Positions 42,959 to 54,705 of a stretch of DNA of 64,000 bases are shown here, piece by piece. Numbering within the stretch: position 1 is the first letter of the stretch; each line of letters begins with the position of its first letter. A model generated the notes under the pieces. That model was not told the DNA's origin. It saw nothing but the letters and a program-made list of their open reading frames with translations, and searched no databases. This stretch comes from Pseudomonadota bacterium (GTDB lineage: Bacteria; Pseudomonadota; Gammaproteobacteria; Acidiferrobacterales; UBA6901), in contig JAJYEX010000008.1 in assembly GCA_021785515.1 (NCBI GenBank), positions 1-64,000 of the forward strand. Direction: 5' to 3'. The position numbers and the translations under genes are program-made.

Positions 42959-43354
42959 ATGAGTATGACCGACCCCATAGCCGATATGCTGACGCATATC
43001 CGCAACGGCCAGGCAGCCGAGAAGATCGGCGTGAAGATGCCATCGTCCTCCGTAAAGCGGGCGATCGCGCAGGTTCTGAAGGATGAAGGGTACATTGAAG
43101 ACTTCAGGGTCAGCGAGTCCGACAGCAAGGCGGTGCTTGAGATCCGCCTGAAGTATTACGCCGGGAGCCCGGTCATCGAGAACATAGCGCGTATCAGCAC
43201 GCCAGGATGCCGCAGATACCGGGGCAAGGACGGGCTGCCGCTGGTAAGTGGCGGTCTGGGGGTTGCAGTTGTCTCGACGTCGCGCGGCATCATGAGCGAC
43301 CGGGCGGCCCGCAAGGCCGGGCTCGGCGGCGAAGTGCTGTGCGTCGTTTCCTGA
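42959..43354 (+). CDS. rpsH: Ribosomal protein S8
   Basis: A 131-residue 16S central-domain protein, the spc operon repressor in E. coli. It contains [18 protein letters not shown] and the C-terminal [20 protein letters not shown]. Confidence 0.98.
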   Translation: MSMTDPIADMLTHIRNGQAAEKIGVKMPSSSVKRAIAQVLKDEGYIEDFRVSESDSKAVLEIRLKYYAGSPVIENIARISTPGCRRYRGKDGLPLVSGGLGVAVVSTSRGIMSDRAARKAGLGGEVLCVVS

Positions 43355-43367
43355 TAGGTATAAGACA

Positions 43368-43901
43368 GTGTCAAGAATCGCAAAATATCCGGTCGGTATC
43401 CCAAAGGGTGTCGACGCCAAGCTGACAGGCAGCATGCTGAGCGTCAAGGGCCCGAAGGGCCAGCTTCAGTACAACGCCCATCCCCTTGTGCGTCTGTTGA
43501 TTGAGAACGAGACCGTCAGGTGTGAGGCGGTGAACGAGACGCACCTGTCCAATGCCATGTCGGGAACGACGCGGGCGCTGGTGAACAACATGGTCACAGG
43601 CGTCACCAAGGGTTTCGAGAAGAAACTCACGATCGTGGGCGTGGGCTACCGTGCCGCGGTACAGGGGCGAAAGCTCAACCTGTCGCTCGGGTTCTCGCAT
43701 CCGGTGGTCTACACGATTCCGGAAGGGATCACCGTGGAAACACCGAGCCAGACCGAGATCATGGTGCGGGGCGCGGACAAGCAGATGGTCGGACAGGTAG
43801 CGGCTGAAATCCGGGCGTACCGTGCTCCGGAGCCGTATAAGGGCAAGGGCGTGCGCTATTCCGACGAGCATGTGGTGCGTAAAGAGGCCAAGAAGAAGTA
43901 G
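43368..43901 (+). CDS. rplF: Ribosomal protein L6
   Basis: A 177-residue two-domain protein near the factor-binding site ([18 protein letters not shown], then [20 protein letters not shown], and [11 protein letters not shown]). The start is GTG 43368. Confidence 0.98.
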   Translation: MSRIAKYPVGIPKGVDAKLTGSMLSVKGPKGQLQYNAHPLVRLLIENETVRCEAVNETHLSNAMSGTTRALVNNMVTGVTKGFEKKLTIVGVGYRAAVQGRKLNLSLGFSHPVVYTIPEGITVETPSQTEIMVRGADKQMVGQVAAEIRAYRAPEPYKGKGVRYSDEHVVRKEAKKK

Positions 43902-43939
43902 TCCTGATACAAGGTCATTGTCGAGGCAGGCGGTCAATC

Positions 43940-44293
43940 ATGAACAAGGCACAGATACGCGTACGGCGCGCACACAAGACGCGGCAGAGAATCACGGTTC
44001 TGCAGGTTGCGCGGCTGTGCGTGCACCGTACCCCGCGTCACATTTATGCGCAGGTTATCGATCCGAGTGGCAGTCGGGTTCTGGCGAGCGCCTCGACGCT
44101 GGAGGCGGAAGTACGCAAGGAGCTCAAGTCGGGGGGCAATATCACCGCCGCGGGCACGATCGGAAAGCGCATCGCCGAGAAGGCCAAGGCGGCCGGCGTG
44201 ACGCGCGTGGCATTCGATCGATCTGGATTCAAATACCATGGCCGGATCAAGGCGCTCGCGGATGCGGCGCGTGAAAACGGTCTGGATTTCTGA
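43940..44293 (+). CDS. rplR: Ribosomal protein L18
   Basis: A 117-residue 5S rRNA-binding protein ([20 protein letters not shown], then HIYAQVID, and the C-terminal [20 protein letters not shown]). Confidence 0.97.
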   Translation: MNKAQIRVRRAHKTRQRITVLQVARLCVHRTPRHIYAQVIDPSGSRVLASASTLEAEVRKELKSGGNITAAGTIGKRIAEKAKAAGVTRVAFDRSGFKYHGRIKALADAARENGLDF

Positions 44294-44304
44294 GGGCGAG
44301 CAAG

Positions 44305-44811
44305 GTGGCGGATTCCGATACCGAAGGACGCGGAGACAATCTCCGCGAGAAGCTGATCAGCGTTAATCGTGTCGCCAAGGTGGTAAAGGGCGGCAGACAG
44401 TTCGGGTTTGCGGCGCTTACCGTGGTAGGCGACGGCGATGGCCGTGTGGGCCTCGGACAGGGCAAGGCACGTGAAGTACCGGTAGCAGTGCAGAAGGCCA
44501 TGGATGACGCAAGGCGTAACATGGTCAAGGTGAGCCTGAAGAAAGGCACCCTGCACTATTCAATCTCAGGTGAACACGGTGCGGCCAAGGTTGTGATGCG
44601 GCCGGCGTCGGAAGGGACAGGGATCATCGCCGGCGGGGCCATGCGGGCTGTGTTCGAAGTGGCCGGGGTGAACGACGTTCTTGCCAAGTGTATCGGTTCA
44701 ACCAATCCGATCAATGTCGTGCGTGCCACGATCAAGGCGCTGCAGGCAATCAGCAACCCCGCCGAAATTGCCGCCAAGCGCGGCAAGACGGTCGAGGAAA
44801 TTACCGGATAA
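44305..44811 (+). CDS. rpsE: Ribosomal protein S5
   Basis: A 168-residue fidelity protein with the spectinomycin-region loop [20 protein letters not shown] and [19 protein letters not shown]. The start is GTG 44305 behind GAGCAAG. Confidence 0.97.
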   Translation: MADSDTEGRGDNLREKLISVNRVAKVVKGGRQFGFAALTVVGDGDGRVGLGQGKAREVPVAVQKAMDDARRNMVKVSLKKGTLHYSISGEHGAAKVVMRPASEGTGIIAGGAMRAVFEVAGVNDVLAKCIGSTNPINVVRATIKALQAISNPAEIAAKRGKTVEEITG

Positions 44812-44821
44812 GGAGCCTGTC

Positions 44822-45028
44822 GTGGCCAAAGCGAAGAAAACTGCCGCCGGAAGGAAGCTCAAGGTTACGCTGGTCCGCAGCCCGTTCGGGACCGGCAGGC
44901 GCCATATCGCCTGTGTCAGGGGTCTCGGACTTCGCCGCATCCGGCATTCAGTCGAGGTCCAAGATACGCCTGATGTGCGCGGGATGATCCGTGCCGTGGC
45001 GTACATGGTCAAGTGCGAGGAAGTCTGA
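44822..45028 (+). CDS. rpmD: Ribosomal protein L30
   Basis: A 68-residue protein ([20 protein letters not shown], then [20 protein letters not shown]). The GTG start 44822 behind AAGGAG is chosen from homology; upstream open frame is not conserved. A short basic extension ([10 protein letters not shown]) precedes the usual start. Confidence 0.95.
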   Translation: MAKAKKTAAGRKLKVTLVRSPFGTGRRHIACVRGLGLRRIRHSVEVQDTPDVRGMIRAVAYMVKCEEV

Positions 45029-45030
45029 CG

Positions 45031-45465
45031 ATGCGTCTTAATACACTCAAACCAGCGGGTGGCAGCAAGTCCAGCCCGAAGCGCCTGGGACGCGGCGGCG
45101 GCTCCGGTCTGGGCAAGACGTCCGGTCGTGGCCATAAGGGCCAGCGGGCCCGTGCCGGCGGCTATCACAAGGTGGGATTCGAGGGCGGACAGATGCCTCT
45201 GCAGCGTCGTCTGCCCAAGCGCGGATTCCGTTCCGCGCAACAGGCGCAGATCGGCGAGGTGCGCCTGCAGGCGCTTGGGACGCTTGATGTCGACGTCGTA
45301 GATCTGGCGGTACTCAAGGCGGCCAACCTGGTTGCGGCTGACGTGCTGCGTGCCAAAGTGTTTCTGGCGGGTACGCTGGAGCGCCCGGTCACGCTGAAGG
45401 GTATTTCGGTCACCAAAGGGGCACTGGCGGCCATTACCCGCGCCGGCGGGAAGGTCGAGGCCTAA
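45031..45465 (+). CDS. rplO: Ribosomal protein L15
   Basis: A 144-residue late-assembly protein. It begins [20 protein letters not shown] and contains [20 protein letters not shown]. Its stop overlaps the secY start. Confidence 0.97.
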   Translation: MRLNTLKPAGGSKSSPKRLGRGGGSGLGKTSGRGHKGQRARAGGYHKVGFEGGQMPLQRRLPKRGFRSAQQAQIGEVRLQALGTLDVDVVDLAVLKAANLVAADVLRAKVFLAGTLERPVTLKGISVTKGALAAITRAGGKVEA

Positions 45466-46823
45466 TGGCACGCGCCGATGCACGCTCCGGGGCTGGCGCT
45501 GCCGGTCTGCTCGGCGGAAGGCTGACAGACCTCAAGCAACGCATTTTTTTCGTGCTCGCGGCGCTGGTGGTCTTCCGCATCGGTGCGCATATTCCTGTGC
45601 CAGGCATCAACGCAGTGGCGCTTGCGGATCTATTCCGTCAGAACCAGGGGTCGATCGTCGGTCTGTTCAATATGTTTTCGGGCGGGGCGCTTGCCAGATT
45701 CTCCGTATTTGCCCTGGGGGTCATGCCGTACATTTCGGCGTCGATCATCATTCAGCTCCTGACGACGGTGATTCCGTCCCTGGAAGAGCTCAGCAAGGAA
45801 GGTGAGGCCGGGCGGCGCAAGATCACTCAATATACCCGCTACGCGACCGTGTTTCTGGCCATGTTTCAGGGCTTGGGCATAACGATCGCGCTCGCCGGAC
45901 AGAGCGCCGGTGGTGTGCCGGTGGTGATATCAGCGGGCATCGGCTTCAAGGTGGTATCGGTTATAACGCTGGTCTGCGGAACCATGTTTCTCACCTGGAT
46001 CGGGGAACAGATGACCGAGCGTGGTGTAGGTAACGGTATCTCGATGATCATCTTTTCCGGAATCACGGCTGGTCTTCCCAGTGCGGTAGGGAGCACGCTT
46101 GAACTGGCCCGTACGGGCTCCTTCCAGCCGTTGTTTGTTCTGGTCCTGTTTGTCGTGGCCATAGGGGTGACCGGCTTCGTGGTCTTTGTGGAGCGCGGAC
46201 AGCGCCGCATCACCGTGAATTACGCCAAGCGGCAGCAGGGACGGAAAATGTTCGCCGGTCAGACCAGCCATCTGCCCCTCAAGGTAAACATGTCGGGTGT
46301 AATTCCGCCGATTTTCGCATCGAGCATCATACTGTTCCCGGCGACCCTCGGCAGCTGGTTCGGACACGCCAAGGGTATGGGGTGGCTGCAGAACGTGGCG
46401 ACCACGCTGTCTCCGGGGCAGCCCATATACGTAATTCTGTATGCGACAGCCATCATTTTCTTCTGTTTCTTCTATACGGCCATGACCGTGCAGCCAAAGG
46501 ACATGGCCGACAACCTGAAGAAATCCGGTGCTTTCATTCCCGGAATCCGTCCCGGCGACCAGAGCGCCCGGTACATCGATGGAGTTCTGACGCGCCTGAC
46601 GTTTGCTGGCGCACTTTATGTGACGCTGGTGTGTCTGCTGCCGGAGTTTTTAATCGTCAAGTGGAACGTTCCGTTCTACTTCGGTGGCACGTCACTGCTG
46701 ATCATCGTGGTGGTGTGCATGGATTTCATGGCCCAGGTTCAGGCTCATCTTATGTCCCATCAGTATGAGAGTCTGCTGAAGAGGGCTAATTTGAGCGGCG
46801 GCGGGATGGGCATACCGCACTGA
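45465..46823 (+). CDS. secY: Preprotein translocase subunit SecY
   Basis: A 452-residue channel-forming protein with ten predicted membrane helices. [13 protein letters not shown] begins the conserved part, [17 protein letters not shown] marks helix 2, and the cytoplasmic loops ([16 protein letters not shown]) and [20 protein letters not shown] are typical. It starts within the rplO stop. Confidence 0.98.
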   Translation: MARADARSGAGAAGLLGGRLTDLKQRIFFVLAALVVFRIGAHIPVPGINAVALADLFRQNQGSIVGLFNMFSGGALARFSVFALGVMPYISASIIIQLLTTVIPSLEELSKEGEAGRRKITQYTRYATVFLAMFQGLGITIALAGQSAGGVPVVISAGIGFKVVSVITLVCGTMFLTWIGEQMTERGVGNGISMIIFSGITAGLPSAVGSTLELARTGSFQPLFVLVLFVVAIGVTGFVVFVERGQRRITVNYAKRQQGRKMFAGQTSHLPLKVNMSGVIPPIFASSIILFPATLGSWFGHAKGMGWLQNVATTLSPGQPIYVILYATAIIFFCFFYTAMTVQPKDMADNLKKSGAFIPGIRPGDQSARYIDGVLTRLTFAGALYVTLVCLLPEFLIVKWNVPFYFGGTSLLIIVVVCMDFMAQVQAHLMSHQYESLLKRANLSGGGMGIPH

Positions 46824-46869
46824 GCAGGGCCGGCGACGCATGGTGTGTCGCCCAACAGGAGTAAAAGAT

Positions 46870-46983
46870 ATGAAGGTTCGGGCTTCGGTCAAGAAACTTT
46901 GCCGCAACTGCAAGGTAGTGCGGCGTAAGCGCGTGGTGCGGATTATCTGTTCGGATCCGACGCATAAGCAGCGTCAGGGTTGA
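46870..46983 (+). CDS. rpmJ: Ribosomal protein L36
   Basis: A 37-residue protein ([20 protein letters not shown], then [13 protein letters not shown]-like [14 protein letters not shown]). The zinc ligands C-x2-C...C...H are intact. ATG 46870 follows AGGAGT. It lies between secY and rpsM, the conserved position. Confidence 0.96.
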   Translation: MKVRASVKKLCRNCKVVRRKRVVRIICSDPTHKQRQG

Positions 46984-46994
46984 GCGGACTACCG

Positions 46995-47023
46995 TTGATT
47001 TTTTGATGAAATTGAAATATTCT
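46995..47023 (+). promoter_or_regulatory. Promoter candidate of the alpha operon
   Basis: TTGATT (46995-47000) and TATTCT (47018-47023) with a 17-bp spacer lie in an AT-rich 85-base gap before rpsM. In E. coli the S4-controlled alpha mRNA leader lies at this place. Confidence 0.4.
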
Positions 47024-47068
47024 TCCCCGTTTTACGTGCGGCAAAAAGCAGAGCTGGAGATAGGCTGA

Positions 47069-47425
47069 ATGGCCCGTATTGCAGGCATCAATATTCCGAA
47101 TCACAAGCACGTCGAGATTGCTCTCACCTCGATTTTTGGTATCGGCCGCCCGCGTGCCCAACTGATTTGCACCGGTGCCGGAGTTGCGTCGACCACCAAG
47201 GTGAAGGATCTCACCGATGCGGAAGTCGACAAGCTTCGCGCCGAAGTGGCCAAATTTACGGTTGAGGGCGACCTGCGGCGGACGGTGTCGATGAACATCA
47301 AACGCCTCATGGACCTCGGCACCTTTCGCGGTCTGCGTCATCGCCGCGGCCTGCCGGTGCGCGGTCAGCGCACCCGTACAAACGCGCGTACCCGCAAGGG
47401 TCCGCGCAAAGCGATCAGGAAATAG
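47069..47425 (+). CDS. rpsM: Ribosomal protein S13
   Basis: A 118-residue head protein contacting the 50S subunit ([20 protein letters not shown], then [20 protein letters not shown]). It is the first gene of the alpha set. Confidence 0.98.
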   Translation: MARIAGINIPNHKHVEIALTSIFGIGRPRAQLICTGAGVASTTKVKDLTDAEVDKLRAEVAKFTVEGDLRRTVSMNIKRLMDLGTFRGLRHRRGLPVRGQRTRTNARTRKGPRKAIRK

Positions 47426-47446
47426 ACTGGATCTCCGGAAATCCGA

Positions 47447-47851
47447 ATGGCTAGCTCAACATCGACTGTCACAACACCGAAAGCCAAGAAGCGGGCGCGC
47501 AAGAGCGTCGCGGAAGGCATCGCGCATATTCATGCGTCGTTCAACAACACCATCATCACGATTACCGATCGGCAGGGCAATGTGCTGGCTTGGGCGACCG
47601 CTGGCGGTGCCGGATTCAAGGGTTCCCGCAAAAGCACGCCGTTTGCCGCTCAGGTGGCCGCTGACAAGGCGGGCCGGGCTGCACAGGAGTTTGGTGTGAA
47701 GGCGCTCGAGATCAAGGTGAAGGGCCCCGGTCCCGGCCGGGATTCGGCGGTACGGGCACTGCACGTCATCGGTTATGAAATCAGCAACATCATAGATGTG
47801 ACGCCGATTCCGCATAACGGTTGCCGGCCGGCCAAGAGGCGTCGCGTCTAG
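47447..47851 (+). CDS. rpsK: Ribosomal protein S11
   Basis: A 134-residue platform protein ([20 protein letters not shown], then [14 protein letters not shown], and [16 protein letters not shown]). Confidence 0.98.
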   Translation: MASSTSTVTTPKAKKRARKSVAEGIAHIHASFNNTIITITDRQGNVLAWATAGGAGFKGSRKSTPFAAQVAADKAGRAAQEFGVKALEIKVKGPGPGRDSAVRALHVIGYEISNIIDVTPIPHNGCRPAKRRRV

Positions 47852-47878
47852 AACACGGCGGGATCAACGGAGAAATAC

Positions 47879-48505
47879 GTGGCACGCTATACCGATTCAA
47901 AATGCCGTCAATGTCGCCGTGAGGGAGGCAAGCTTTTCCTCAAGGGCGAGAAGTGCTTTACCGAGAAGTGTCCGGTTGAAAAGCGCGCCTATGCGCCCGG
48001 CCAGCACGGCCAGCGGCGTGGTCGCGCTTCGGATTACGGTGCGCAACTGCGTGAAAAGCAGAAGCTGCGTCGCATCTATGGCATCCTGGAACGCCAATTT
48101 GCGAACTACTACGCCGAGTCCGACAGGCGTCGTGGCTCGACTGGCGAGAACCTGCTATCGCTGCTTGAGAGCCGCCTGGACAACGTGGTCTACCGGATGG
48201 GGTTCGGTATTTCCCGTACCGAGGCACGTCAGCTGGTGCGGCACAACGCGATTCAGGTCAATGGCAAGCGGACCAATATTCCGTCCTATCAGGTTCGCGC
48301 CAGCGATGAAGTATCGGTCACGTCCTCAGCCAAAGAGCAGCTGCGCATCAAGGCGGCACTCGAGGCTGCCGAGCAGCGCGGATTCCCGGAATGGGTTGAG
48401 GTTGATTCCAAGGCCATGAAGGGTGTTTTCAAGGCCGTGCCTGAGCGTGGCGACCTGCCGTCGGATATCAACGAACACTTGGTTGTCGCCCTCTACTCCA
48501 AGTAG
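47879..48505 (+). CDS. rpsD: Ribosomal protein S4
   Basis: A 208-residue protein that nucleates 30S assembly. An N-terminal zinc-type Cys set (CRQC ... CFTEKC) and the S4 domain ([20 protein letters not shown]) are present. The start is GTG 47879. Confidence 0.97.
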   Translation: MARYTDSKCRQCRREGGKLFLKGEKCFTEKCPVEKRAYAPGQHGQRRGRASDYGAQLREKQKLRRIYGILERQFANYYAESDRRRGSTGENLLSLLESRLDNVVYRMGFGISRTEARQLVRHNAIQVNGKRTNIPSYQVRASDEVSVTSSAKEQLRIKAALEAAEQRGFPEWVEVDSKAMKGVFKAVPERGDLPSDINEHLVVALYSK

Positions 48506-48535
48506 TAGGGGCGCTGGTTCAAGCGAGGTCACTCT

Positions 48536-49540
48536 ATGCAGAGCTCTGCAACGGAATTTCTCAAGCCACGGCTGGTCGATGTGCAAAGCCTGGGTGCCGC
48601 ACGTGCGAAGATCACCCTGGAACCGCTCGAGCGGGGGTTCGGCTATACGCTCGGCAACGCCTTACGCCGCATACTTTTGTCGTCGATGCCCGGCTGCGCC
48701 ATCACCGAGGTTAAGATCGAAGGCGTGTTGCATGAGTATTCCAGCATCGAGGGTGTACAGGAGGATGTGATAGAGATCCTGCTGAACCTGAAGTCCCTCG
48801 CTCTGCGGATGCACGGCAGTCGCCAGGAGACCACGCTCAGGTTGGCGAAGAAAGGGCCAGGTCCCGTGACGGCGGGTGACATCAGCCTCGACCAGGATGT
48901 TGAAGTGGTCAATCCGGAGCATCTGATTTGCACCCTGACGAAGAGCGGATCGATTGCGATAGACTTGAAGATCATGCGTGGCCGCGGCTACCAGCCGGTT
49001 ACCGCGCGGCAGACAGAGGAAGGTCGTGAAATCGGGATGATGCAGCTCGATGCCTCGTTCAGTCCCGTCCGGCGCGTATCCTACGCGGTAGAAAATGCAC
49101 GCGTGGAGCAGCGCACCGATCTGGACAAGCTGGTGCTCGATATTGAGACCAATGGGGCGATCGACCCGGAAGAGGCCGTACGCCGGGCCGCAAACATACT
49201 CCAGGATCAGATTTCCATATTTGTCGACCTGAAGAGCCCGGAAACCAAGGCAATTGAGTCGCCGGCGCCCAACATTAACCCGCTGCTGCTGCGGCCGGTG
49301 GATGATTTGGAACTCACTGTGCGTTCGGCCAACTGTCTCAAGGCCGAGAACATCTTCTACATTGGAGATCTGGTGCAGCGTACCGAAGTCGAGCTGCTTA
49401 AGACGCCCAATTTGGGAAAGAAGTCGCTTACTGAGATCAAGGATGTCCTGGCCATTCATCAACTGTCGCTAGGCATGAAGCTCGAAAACTGGCCGCCGAC
49501 ATCCATAAAGGCCAAGGTCCCGGAGAAGGAATCCGCTTGA
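48536..49540 (+). CDS. rpoA: RNA polymerase subunit alpha
   Basis: A 334-residue assembly scaffold of RNA polymerase. The N-terminal dimerisation domain ([20 protein letters not shown]) and the C-terminal UP-element/activator domain ([20 protein letters not shown], then [16 protein letters not shown]) are complete. Confidence 0.98.
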   Translation: MQSSATEFLKPRLVDVQSLGAARAKITLEPLERGFGYTLGNALRRILLSSMPGCAITEVKIEGVLHEYSSIEGVQEDVIEILLNLKSLALRMHGSRQETTLRLAKKGPGPVTAGDISLDQDVEVVNPEHLICTLTKSGSIAIDLKIMRGRGYQPVTARQTEEGREIGMMQLDASFSPVRRVSYAVENARVEQRTDLDKLVLDIETNGAIDPEEAVRRAANILQDQISIFVDLKSPETKAIESPAPNINPLLLRPVDDLELTVRSANCLKAENIFYIGDLVQRTEVELLKTPNLGKKSLTEIKDVLAIHQLSLGMKLENWPPTSIKAKVPEKESA

Positions 49541-49557
49541 CGGAAGAGGTATAAGCA

Positions 49558-49962
49558 ATGCGTCATCACAAGAGCGGCCGCAAGCTCAACCGTACCAGTA
49601 GTCACCGGGAAGCCCTGTTTAAGAACATGGCAGTCTCGCTGGTTCGTCATGAACAGATCCGTACCACCCTTCCCAAGGCGAAGGAGTTGCGGCGTGTGGT
49701 TGAGCCGCTGATCACCCTCGCGAAGTCGACGAGCGTGGCAAACCGGCGTGTGGCGTTTTCCCGCCTTCGTGACCGCGAGGCGGTCACGAAGCTGTTCGAT
49801 GTTCTGGGTGTTCGCTATCGCGACCGGCCGGGCGGGTATCTGCGCATATTGAAGTTCGGCTATCGCACTGGCGACAATGCGCCCATGGCGCTGGTTCAGC
49901 TCGTCGACCGACCTGAGTCGGGCTCGAGCGACGCCGGAGACGCTGCAACAGCCAAGGCCTAA
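49558..49962 (+). CDS. rplQ: Ribosomal protein L17
   Basis: A 134-residue protein and the last gene of the cluster ([20 protein letters not shown], then [20 protein letters not shown]). A perfect 8-bp GC-rich hairpin (GCGGCGCG/CGCGCCGC, 49969-49987) follows the stop but has no T run. Confidence 0.98.
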   Translation: MRHHKSGRKLNRTSSHREALFKNMAVSLVRHEQIRTTLPKAKELRRVVEPLITLAKSTSVANRRVAFSRLRDREAVTKLFDVLGVRYRDRPGGYLRILKFGYRTGDNAPMALVQLVDRPESGSSDAGDAATAKA

Positions 49963-50120
49963 AGCCGGGCGGCGCGCTGCGCGCCGCAACTTCAGCTGGC
50001 CAGCACCCGCGACGGACAGAAGCACAGATCGCTTCTGTCTGTCCTGTATCCGGGTGACCTTTCCCCTGCTGTCCACAGCATGTCATTCGGGCCCGTTCCG
50101 GTATCTGGTACCATGGCCGC

Positions 50121-50846
50121 ATGATTGCCCTTTTTACCGACTTTGGCCTGACGGGCCCGTATGTAGGCCAGTTGCACGCAGTGCTGGCACGGTGCGCGCC
50201 CGGCGTGCCTGTCATAGATCTGCTTCACGATGTTCCGAGGGAGAACATTCGTGCTGGCGCGTATCTGCTGCCCAGTCTGCTTGCTCCATTCCCGGCCTCG
50301 ACAGTGTTTCTGTGTGTCGTTGACCCTGGTGTGGGAAGTAATCGCCGTGCCGTGACCGTCTGGATTGATGGTTGCTGGTTTGTCGGTCCTGACAATGGAC
50401 TGTTCCATGTACTGGCAAACCGCGCCGTCCAGGTGGATTCTCGTGAGATTCTCTGGCGTCCGTCCCGCCTGTCCGCCTCATTCCACGGGCGCGATGTGTT
50501 TGCCCCGGTAGCCGCCGCCCTCGCGTGTGGAACCATGCCAGAGTCCTGTCGTATCGATCTCGCAGCGCCGCCGGATTCCCCCTGGCCCGACGATTTGCCT
50601 GAAGTGATCTACGTCGACGGATTCGGGAATGCCGTCACCGGTGTGCGTGCCGGCAGTGTCCAGACCGGACAGGTCTTGCGCATTGGCGGACAAACAGTGC
50701 GGCACGCGGCGACCTTCAGCGCGGTGGCGCCCGGCGAGATCTTCTGGTACCGCAATTCCAGCGATCTGGTCGAAGTGGCCATCAACGGAGGCAGTGCATC
50801 CGATGAGCTGGGATTACAGGTGGGTGACCGGATGGAAATGGAGTAG
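50121..50846 (+). CDS. S-adenosylmethionine hydrolase (adenosine-forming), DUF62 family
   Basis: A 241-residue protein related to SAM-dependent halogenases. Non-halogenating family members split SAM into adenosine and methionine using an Asp-Arg-His set, and the matching residues here are Asp68 (VVDPGVG), Arg75 and His122 (FHGRDVFAPVAA). No halogenase-specific 23-residue insert is seen. It lies alone between rplQ and the convergent uvrA. Its physiological role is not clear. Confidence 0.85.
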   Translation: MIALFTDFGLTGPYVGQLHAVLARCAPGVPVIDLLHDVPRENIRAGAYLLPSLLAPFPASTVFLCVVDPGVGSNRRAVTVWIDGCWFVGPDNGLFHVLANRAVQVDSREILWRPSRLSASFHGRDVFAPVAAALACGTMPESCRIDLAAPPDSPWPDDLPEVIYVDGFGNAVTGVRAGSVQTGQVLRIGGQTVRHAATFSAVAPGEIFWYRNSSDLVEVAINGGSASDELGLQVGDRMEME

Positions 50847-50929
50847 GGGCGGCAGCCCCGCTGCGGGCGCGGGGTCAGGGCGCGAGCTCGCCGGCTGGCT
50901 GCGCGCCACAGATGCCGGAATCCTGCGGT

Positions 50930-53815
50930 TCAACCCGTTTTACGCCGGGCCTCGAGCTGGCGATCCCGCTCCAGCAATGGACCGAGAAACCGGGCGGTAT
51001 GTGAGGACGGATGCCCGGCCAATTGTTCCGGAGTTCCGGTGGCGATAACCCGGCCACCCCCATCACCTCCCTCGGGTCCGAGGTCGATTACCCAGTCGGC
51101 GGTCTTAATGACATCGAGATTGTGTTCGATGACAACCACTGTGTTGCCATGATCCCGCAACCGGTGCAGCACCGCCAGAAGCTGCTTGATATCGTGGAAG
51201 TGAAGTCCAGTGGTCGGTTCATCGAGAATATACAAAGTATGTCCAGTGTCGCGTTTAGATAGTTCACGCGAGAGCTTGATGCGTTGCGCCTCGCCCCCTG
51301 ACAGGGTGGTAGCGCTCTGTCCAAGCGTGACGTACGAAAGGCCGACGTCGATAAGGGTCTCAAGCTTGCGCCGGATGACAGGAATGGCATCAAAAAATGT
51401 CGTGGCTTCCTCGACGGTCATGTCGAGAACCTCGTTGATGGCTTTTCCCTTGTAGCGGATTTCAAGCGTTTCGCGGTTGTAGCGCTTGCCTTTGCACACA
51501 TCGCAAGGGACGTATATGTCCGGCAGGAAGTGCATCTCCACCTTCACCATCCCGTCTCCCTGGCATGCCTCGCAGCGGCCACCGCGCACATTGAATGAAA
51601 AGCGGCCCGGATTGTAGCCACGGGCGCGTGCCTCCGGTGTGCCGGCGAACAGTTCGCGCAGTGGCGTAAAAAGCCCTGTGTACGTTGCGGGGTTCGAACG
51701 CGGAGTGCGGCCGATGGGGCTCTGGTCGATGTCGACTACCTTGTCCAGCTGTTCCAGACCGTCGAGACCGGCGCAGGGTGCCGGCTCATTTCCGCTCCCA
51801 TGAAAATGCCGCGCGGCAATGGCAAACAGCGTGTCATTGATAAGCGTGGATTTTCCGGATCCGGAAACGCCGGTAACGCACGTAAACAGACCCACCGGAA
51901 CCGACACGTCCACGCCCTTGAGGTTATTACCCGCTGCGCCACGGATGACAAGCTGGTGTTCGGTGTCAACCGGTGTGCGCTGCGAAGGAACGGCTATGTA
52001 CTCTGTGCCAGCGAGATAGCGTCCGGTAATCGATCCAGCTTGCAGACAGATCTCTTCAGGCCGTCCCTGGGCGACCACCCGCCCTCCGTGTATGCCGGCG
52101 CCAGGTCCCATGTCGAGCACGTAGTCAGCCGCGCGAATGGCGTCCTCATCGTGCTCGACGACGATTACTGTATTGCCTGCGTCGCGCAGTTGACGGAGCG
52201 TATCGAGCAAACGTGCATTGTCCCGCTGGTGCAGTCCGATGGACGGTTCATCAAGAACGTACATGACCCCAACGAGCCCTGCTCCGATCTGGGAGGCAAG
52301 CCGGATGCGCTGCGCTTCGCCCCCGGACAGGGATTGGGCCGAACGGGCGAGCGTGAGGTAGTCCAGGCCGACATTGACCAGAAAGCCCAGTCTGCTCTCG
52401 ATTTCAGTGACGATCTTGTCGGCAATTTCCCGGCGTTTTCCGGAGAGCGCAAGTCCCTGAAAGAACCCCAAGGCCTGCGCGATGGGCATCTGAGCAAGAT
52501 CCTGTATTGGCCGTTCGCCGACAAACACGTTACGTGCCTCGACACGCAGCCGCGCGCCGTTGCATTCCAGACAGGGTTGCGACCCGAGATTCCTGGCGAG
52601 TTCCTCACGTACGGCGACCGACTCTGTTTCCCGGTACCGCCGCTCCATATTGGGAACCACCCCCTCGAATGTGTGCCGGCGCCGCTGACTTCCGCCGCGG
52701 TCGTTCAGATAGGTGAACGTGATCAGTTCCTCGCCGCTGCCGTAGAGGATGGTTTTGCGTACCCGCTCCGGCAGCTCCTCGAAGGGCATGTCTAAGTCGA
52801 ATTCGTAGTGGTGTGCCAGGCACTCGAGCATGTGGTAGTAGAAGATATTCCTCCGGTCCCAGCCCCGCACGGCACCGGCTGGCAGACTAAGGCTCGGATC
52901 AGAGATGATGCGTTGGGGGTCAAAAAACTGGCGCACGCCGAGCCCGTCGCATGATGGACAGGCGCCGGCAGGGTTGTTGAATGAGAACAGCCTGGGTTCG
53001 AGCTCGGGCAGGCTATAGCCGCACTGCGGGCAGGCGTAGCGTGCCGAGAAGACGTGTTCCTCGCCTGGCGCGTCATCCTGCGGCAGGATGACGGCGCGTA
53101 CTACACCGTCGCCAAGCTTGATCGCCGTTTCGAGCGATTCTGCCAGGCGTTGCTCCTGTCCTGGGTGCACGACAATACGGTCCACAACGGCCTCGATACT
53201 GTGTTTCTGGTTCTTTTCCAGTTCAGGCGTGTCATCGAGTTCTGTCACGCGGCCATCGATACGCGCTCGAACATAGCCCTGGGCTCTGAGATTCTCGAGA
53301 AGCTGAACATGTTCGCCCTTGCGGTCGTGCACAAGGGGGGCAAGAAGCATAAGGCGCGTTCCGTCCGCCAAAGCCATGATGTGGTCAACCATCTGGCTGA
53401 CGGTCTGTGCGTCGAGCGCGAATCCATGCTCAGGACAGCGGGGTTCCCCTGCCCGGGCGTACAGGAGACGGAGGTAATCGTATATTTCCGTCACGGTCCC
53501 CACCGTTGATCGGGGGTTATGCGATACCGACTTCTGTTCGATGGAGATGGCGGGACTGAGGCCGTCGATCAGGTCCACGTCCGGCTTCTCCATGATTGCC
53601 AAAAACTGGCGCGCATAGGCCGAAAGGGACTCCACGTAGCGTCTCTGGCCCTCCGCGTACAGGGTGTCGAAGGCGAGCGAAGACTTTCCGGATCCGGACA
53701 GCCCGGTGATGACAATCAGGCGGTCACGGGGCAGATCGGCGTCTATGTTCTGCAGGTTGTGGGTGCGTGCTCCGCGGACGCGCAGGTAGCCGCCGCTGTG
53801 CGAGGGTTTCTCCAT
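50930..53815 (-). CDS. uvrA: Excinuclease ABC subunit A
   Basis: A 961-residue damage-recognition ATPase of nucleotide excision repair. The two Walker A motifs ([14 protein letters not shown] and [13 protein letters not shown]) are present. The zinc-binding Cys pairs ([33 protein letters not shown]) and two LSGGEAQRI signatures are also present. It is convergent with the SAM hydrolase. No LexA-like box is recognised upstream. Confidence 0.97.
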   Translation of the reverse strand: MEKPSHSGGYLRVRGARTHNLQNIDADLPRDRLIVITGLSGSGKSSLAFDTLYAEGQRRYVESLSAYARQFLAIMEKPDVDLIDGLSPAISIEQKSVSHNPRSTVGTVTEIYDYLRLLYARAGEPRCPEHGFALDAQTVSQMVDHIMALADGTRLMLLAPLVHDRKGEHVQLLENLRAQGYVRARIDGRVTELDDTPELEKNQKHSIEAVVDRIVVHPGQEQRLAESLETAIKLGDGVVRAVILPQDDAPGEEHVFSARYACPQCGYSLPELEPRLFSFNNPAGACPSCDGLGVRQFFDPQRIISDPSLSLPAGAVRGWDRRNIFYYHMLECLAHHYEFDLDMPFEELPERVRKTILYGSGEELITFTYLNDRGGSQRRRHTFEGVVPNMERRYRETESVAVREELARNLGSQPCLECNGARLRVEARNVFVGERPIQDLAQMPIAQALGFFQGLALSGKRREIADKIVTEIESRLGFLVNVGLDYLTLARSAQSLSGGEAQRIRLASQIGAGLVGVMYVLDEPSIGLHQRDNARLLDTLRQLRDAGNTVIVVEHDEDAIRAADYVLDMGPGAGIHGGRVVAQGRPEEICLQAGSITGRYLAGTEYIAVPSQRTPVDTEHQLVIRGAAGNNLKGVDVSVPVGLFTCVTGVSGSGKSTLINDTLFAIAARHFHGSGNEPAPCAGLDGLEQLDKVVDIDQSPIGRTPRSNPATYTGLFTPLRELFAGTPEARARGYNPGRFSFNVRGGRCEACQGDGMVKVEMHFLPDIYVPCDVCKGKRYNRETLEIRYKGKAINEVLDMTVEEATTFFDAIPVIRRKLETLIDVGLSYVTLGQSATTLSGGEAQRIKLSRELSKRDTGHTLYILDEPTTGLHFHDIKQLLAVLHRLRDHGNTVVVIEHNLDVIKTADWVIDLGPEGGDGGGRVIATGTPEQLAGHPSSHTARFLGPLLERDRQLEARRKTG

Positions 53816-54308
53816 AACAGTTCCGGTTTAAGGCGAACAGTCTAATATATGCCAAAGCGGCAATCGGCCAAAATCAGCAAGGGGCAGCGACGGATCAGCG
53901 CGTCAGCCCGGGTCCCGTTACCGAGCGCGGTCAGCGGGATGCGACCCCTTCAACTTATGGTCAATTCGGCGATTTATGGTTGGTATCGGCATTCCGTCCC
54001 CTGAAGATGGTTTCCCGAAGAGAAGATGTGCTCCCGTGGCCCCGGGGTTCGCTGGTTTGCTGTAAACCTCTCCAGGTGCCCGGAAATTGATCAGGGAAGG
54101 GGAGTTCAGACTTGATCTAATGCAGCCATGCCGGACGGCGGGTGGTTTACTGCACACGTCGCCGGGCCATATTGCGCAATTATGTTTGGGCGTATATTGT
54201 TCGCACCTTGTCATTACTGGACGAGGATGGTGGTTTTGCGCCGTCCGGCCTGTCGGTGACTGATGAGAGGCACAAGCAAGTAATCCAATCCATCTTACGG
54301 GAGACGTC
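53816..54308. other. Intergenic stretch between uvrA and the peptidoglycan-binding protein
   Basis: No convincing gene. The left part holds the uvrA promoter region, with TATATT on the minus strand near 53850. The right part probably holds the promoter of the next gene (TTTACT near 54149 and CATATT about 16 bp later, or TATATT near 54193). Confidence 0.35.
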
Positions 54309-54665
54309 ATGAAAAAATCTATCCGCGCCACCTTGATCGGTGCTGTTGCCGTGCTGGCTACCGGAATTGCCGTACTGCCAGTAGCCGCTCAGGCGGCGAC
54401 GCCGGCCAATCCCTGCTCTGCCAAGAGCATGGGGATGAAGAAGGCGCCCATGAAGAAGACCATGATGCACAAGGGCAACACGGCGATGAAGGCTCGTGTA
54501 ATGGCCATCCAGACGGCGTTGAACAAGAACGGCGCCATGCTGAAGGCCGATGGCATGATGGGCATGAAGACCCGTGCGGCCCTGAAGAAGTTCCAGTCCA
54601 AGCACGGCCTGAAAGCCACTGGCTACGCCAACAAGGCCACGCTCAAGGCGCTGGGCGTCAAGTAA
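54309..54665 (+). CDS. Small exported Met/Lys-rich peptidoglycan-binding protein
   Basis: A 118-residue protein with a clear signal peptide (cleavage after AQA, about residue 29). A Met/Lys-rich linker at 40-60 (MGMKKAPMKKTMMHKG) follows, and then a PG_binding_1 domain at about 55-118 (RVMAIQTALNKNGAMLKADG, then TRAALKKFQSKHGL). It probably attaches to the cell wall; the Met-rich stretch could bind metals such as copper, which is speculation. It stands alone with a hairpin after its stop. Confidence 0.8.
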   Translation: MKKSIRATLIGAVAVLATGIAVLPVAAQAATPANPCSAKSMGMKKAPMKKTMMHKGNTAMKARVMAIQTALNKNGAMLKADGMMGMKTRAALKKFQSKHGLKATGYANKATLKALGVK

Positions 54666-54681
54666 GTCCGGTTAGCTGGAG

Positions 54682-54705
54682 GCGTCGGGGCGTTGTGCCC
54701 GACGC
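54682..54705 (+). terminator. Hairpin after the peptidoglycan-binding protein gene
   Basis: GCGTCGGG (54682-54689) pairs perfectly with CCCGACGC (54698-54705) around an eight-base loop, followed by TTCTGG. It has terminator form with a poor T run. Confidence 0.5.

Noticed and set aside
53816-53880. A LexA (SOS) box at the uvrA promoter
   Set aside because: No CTGT-N8-ACAG pattern was found near the uvrA start.
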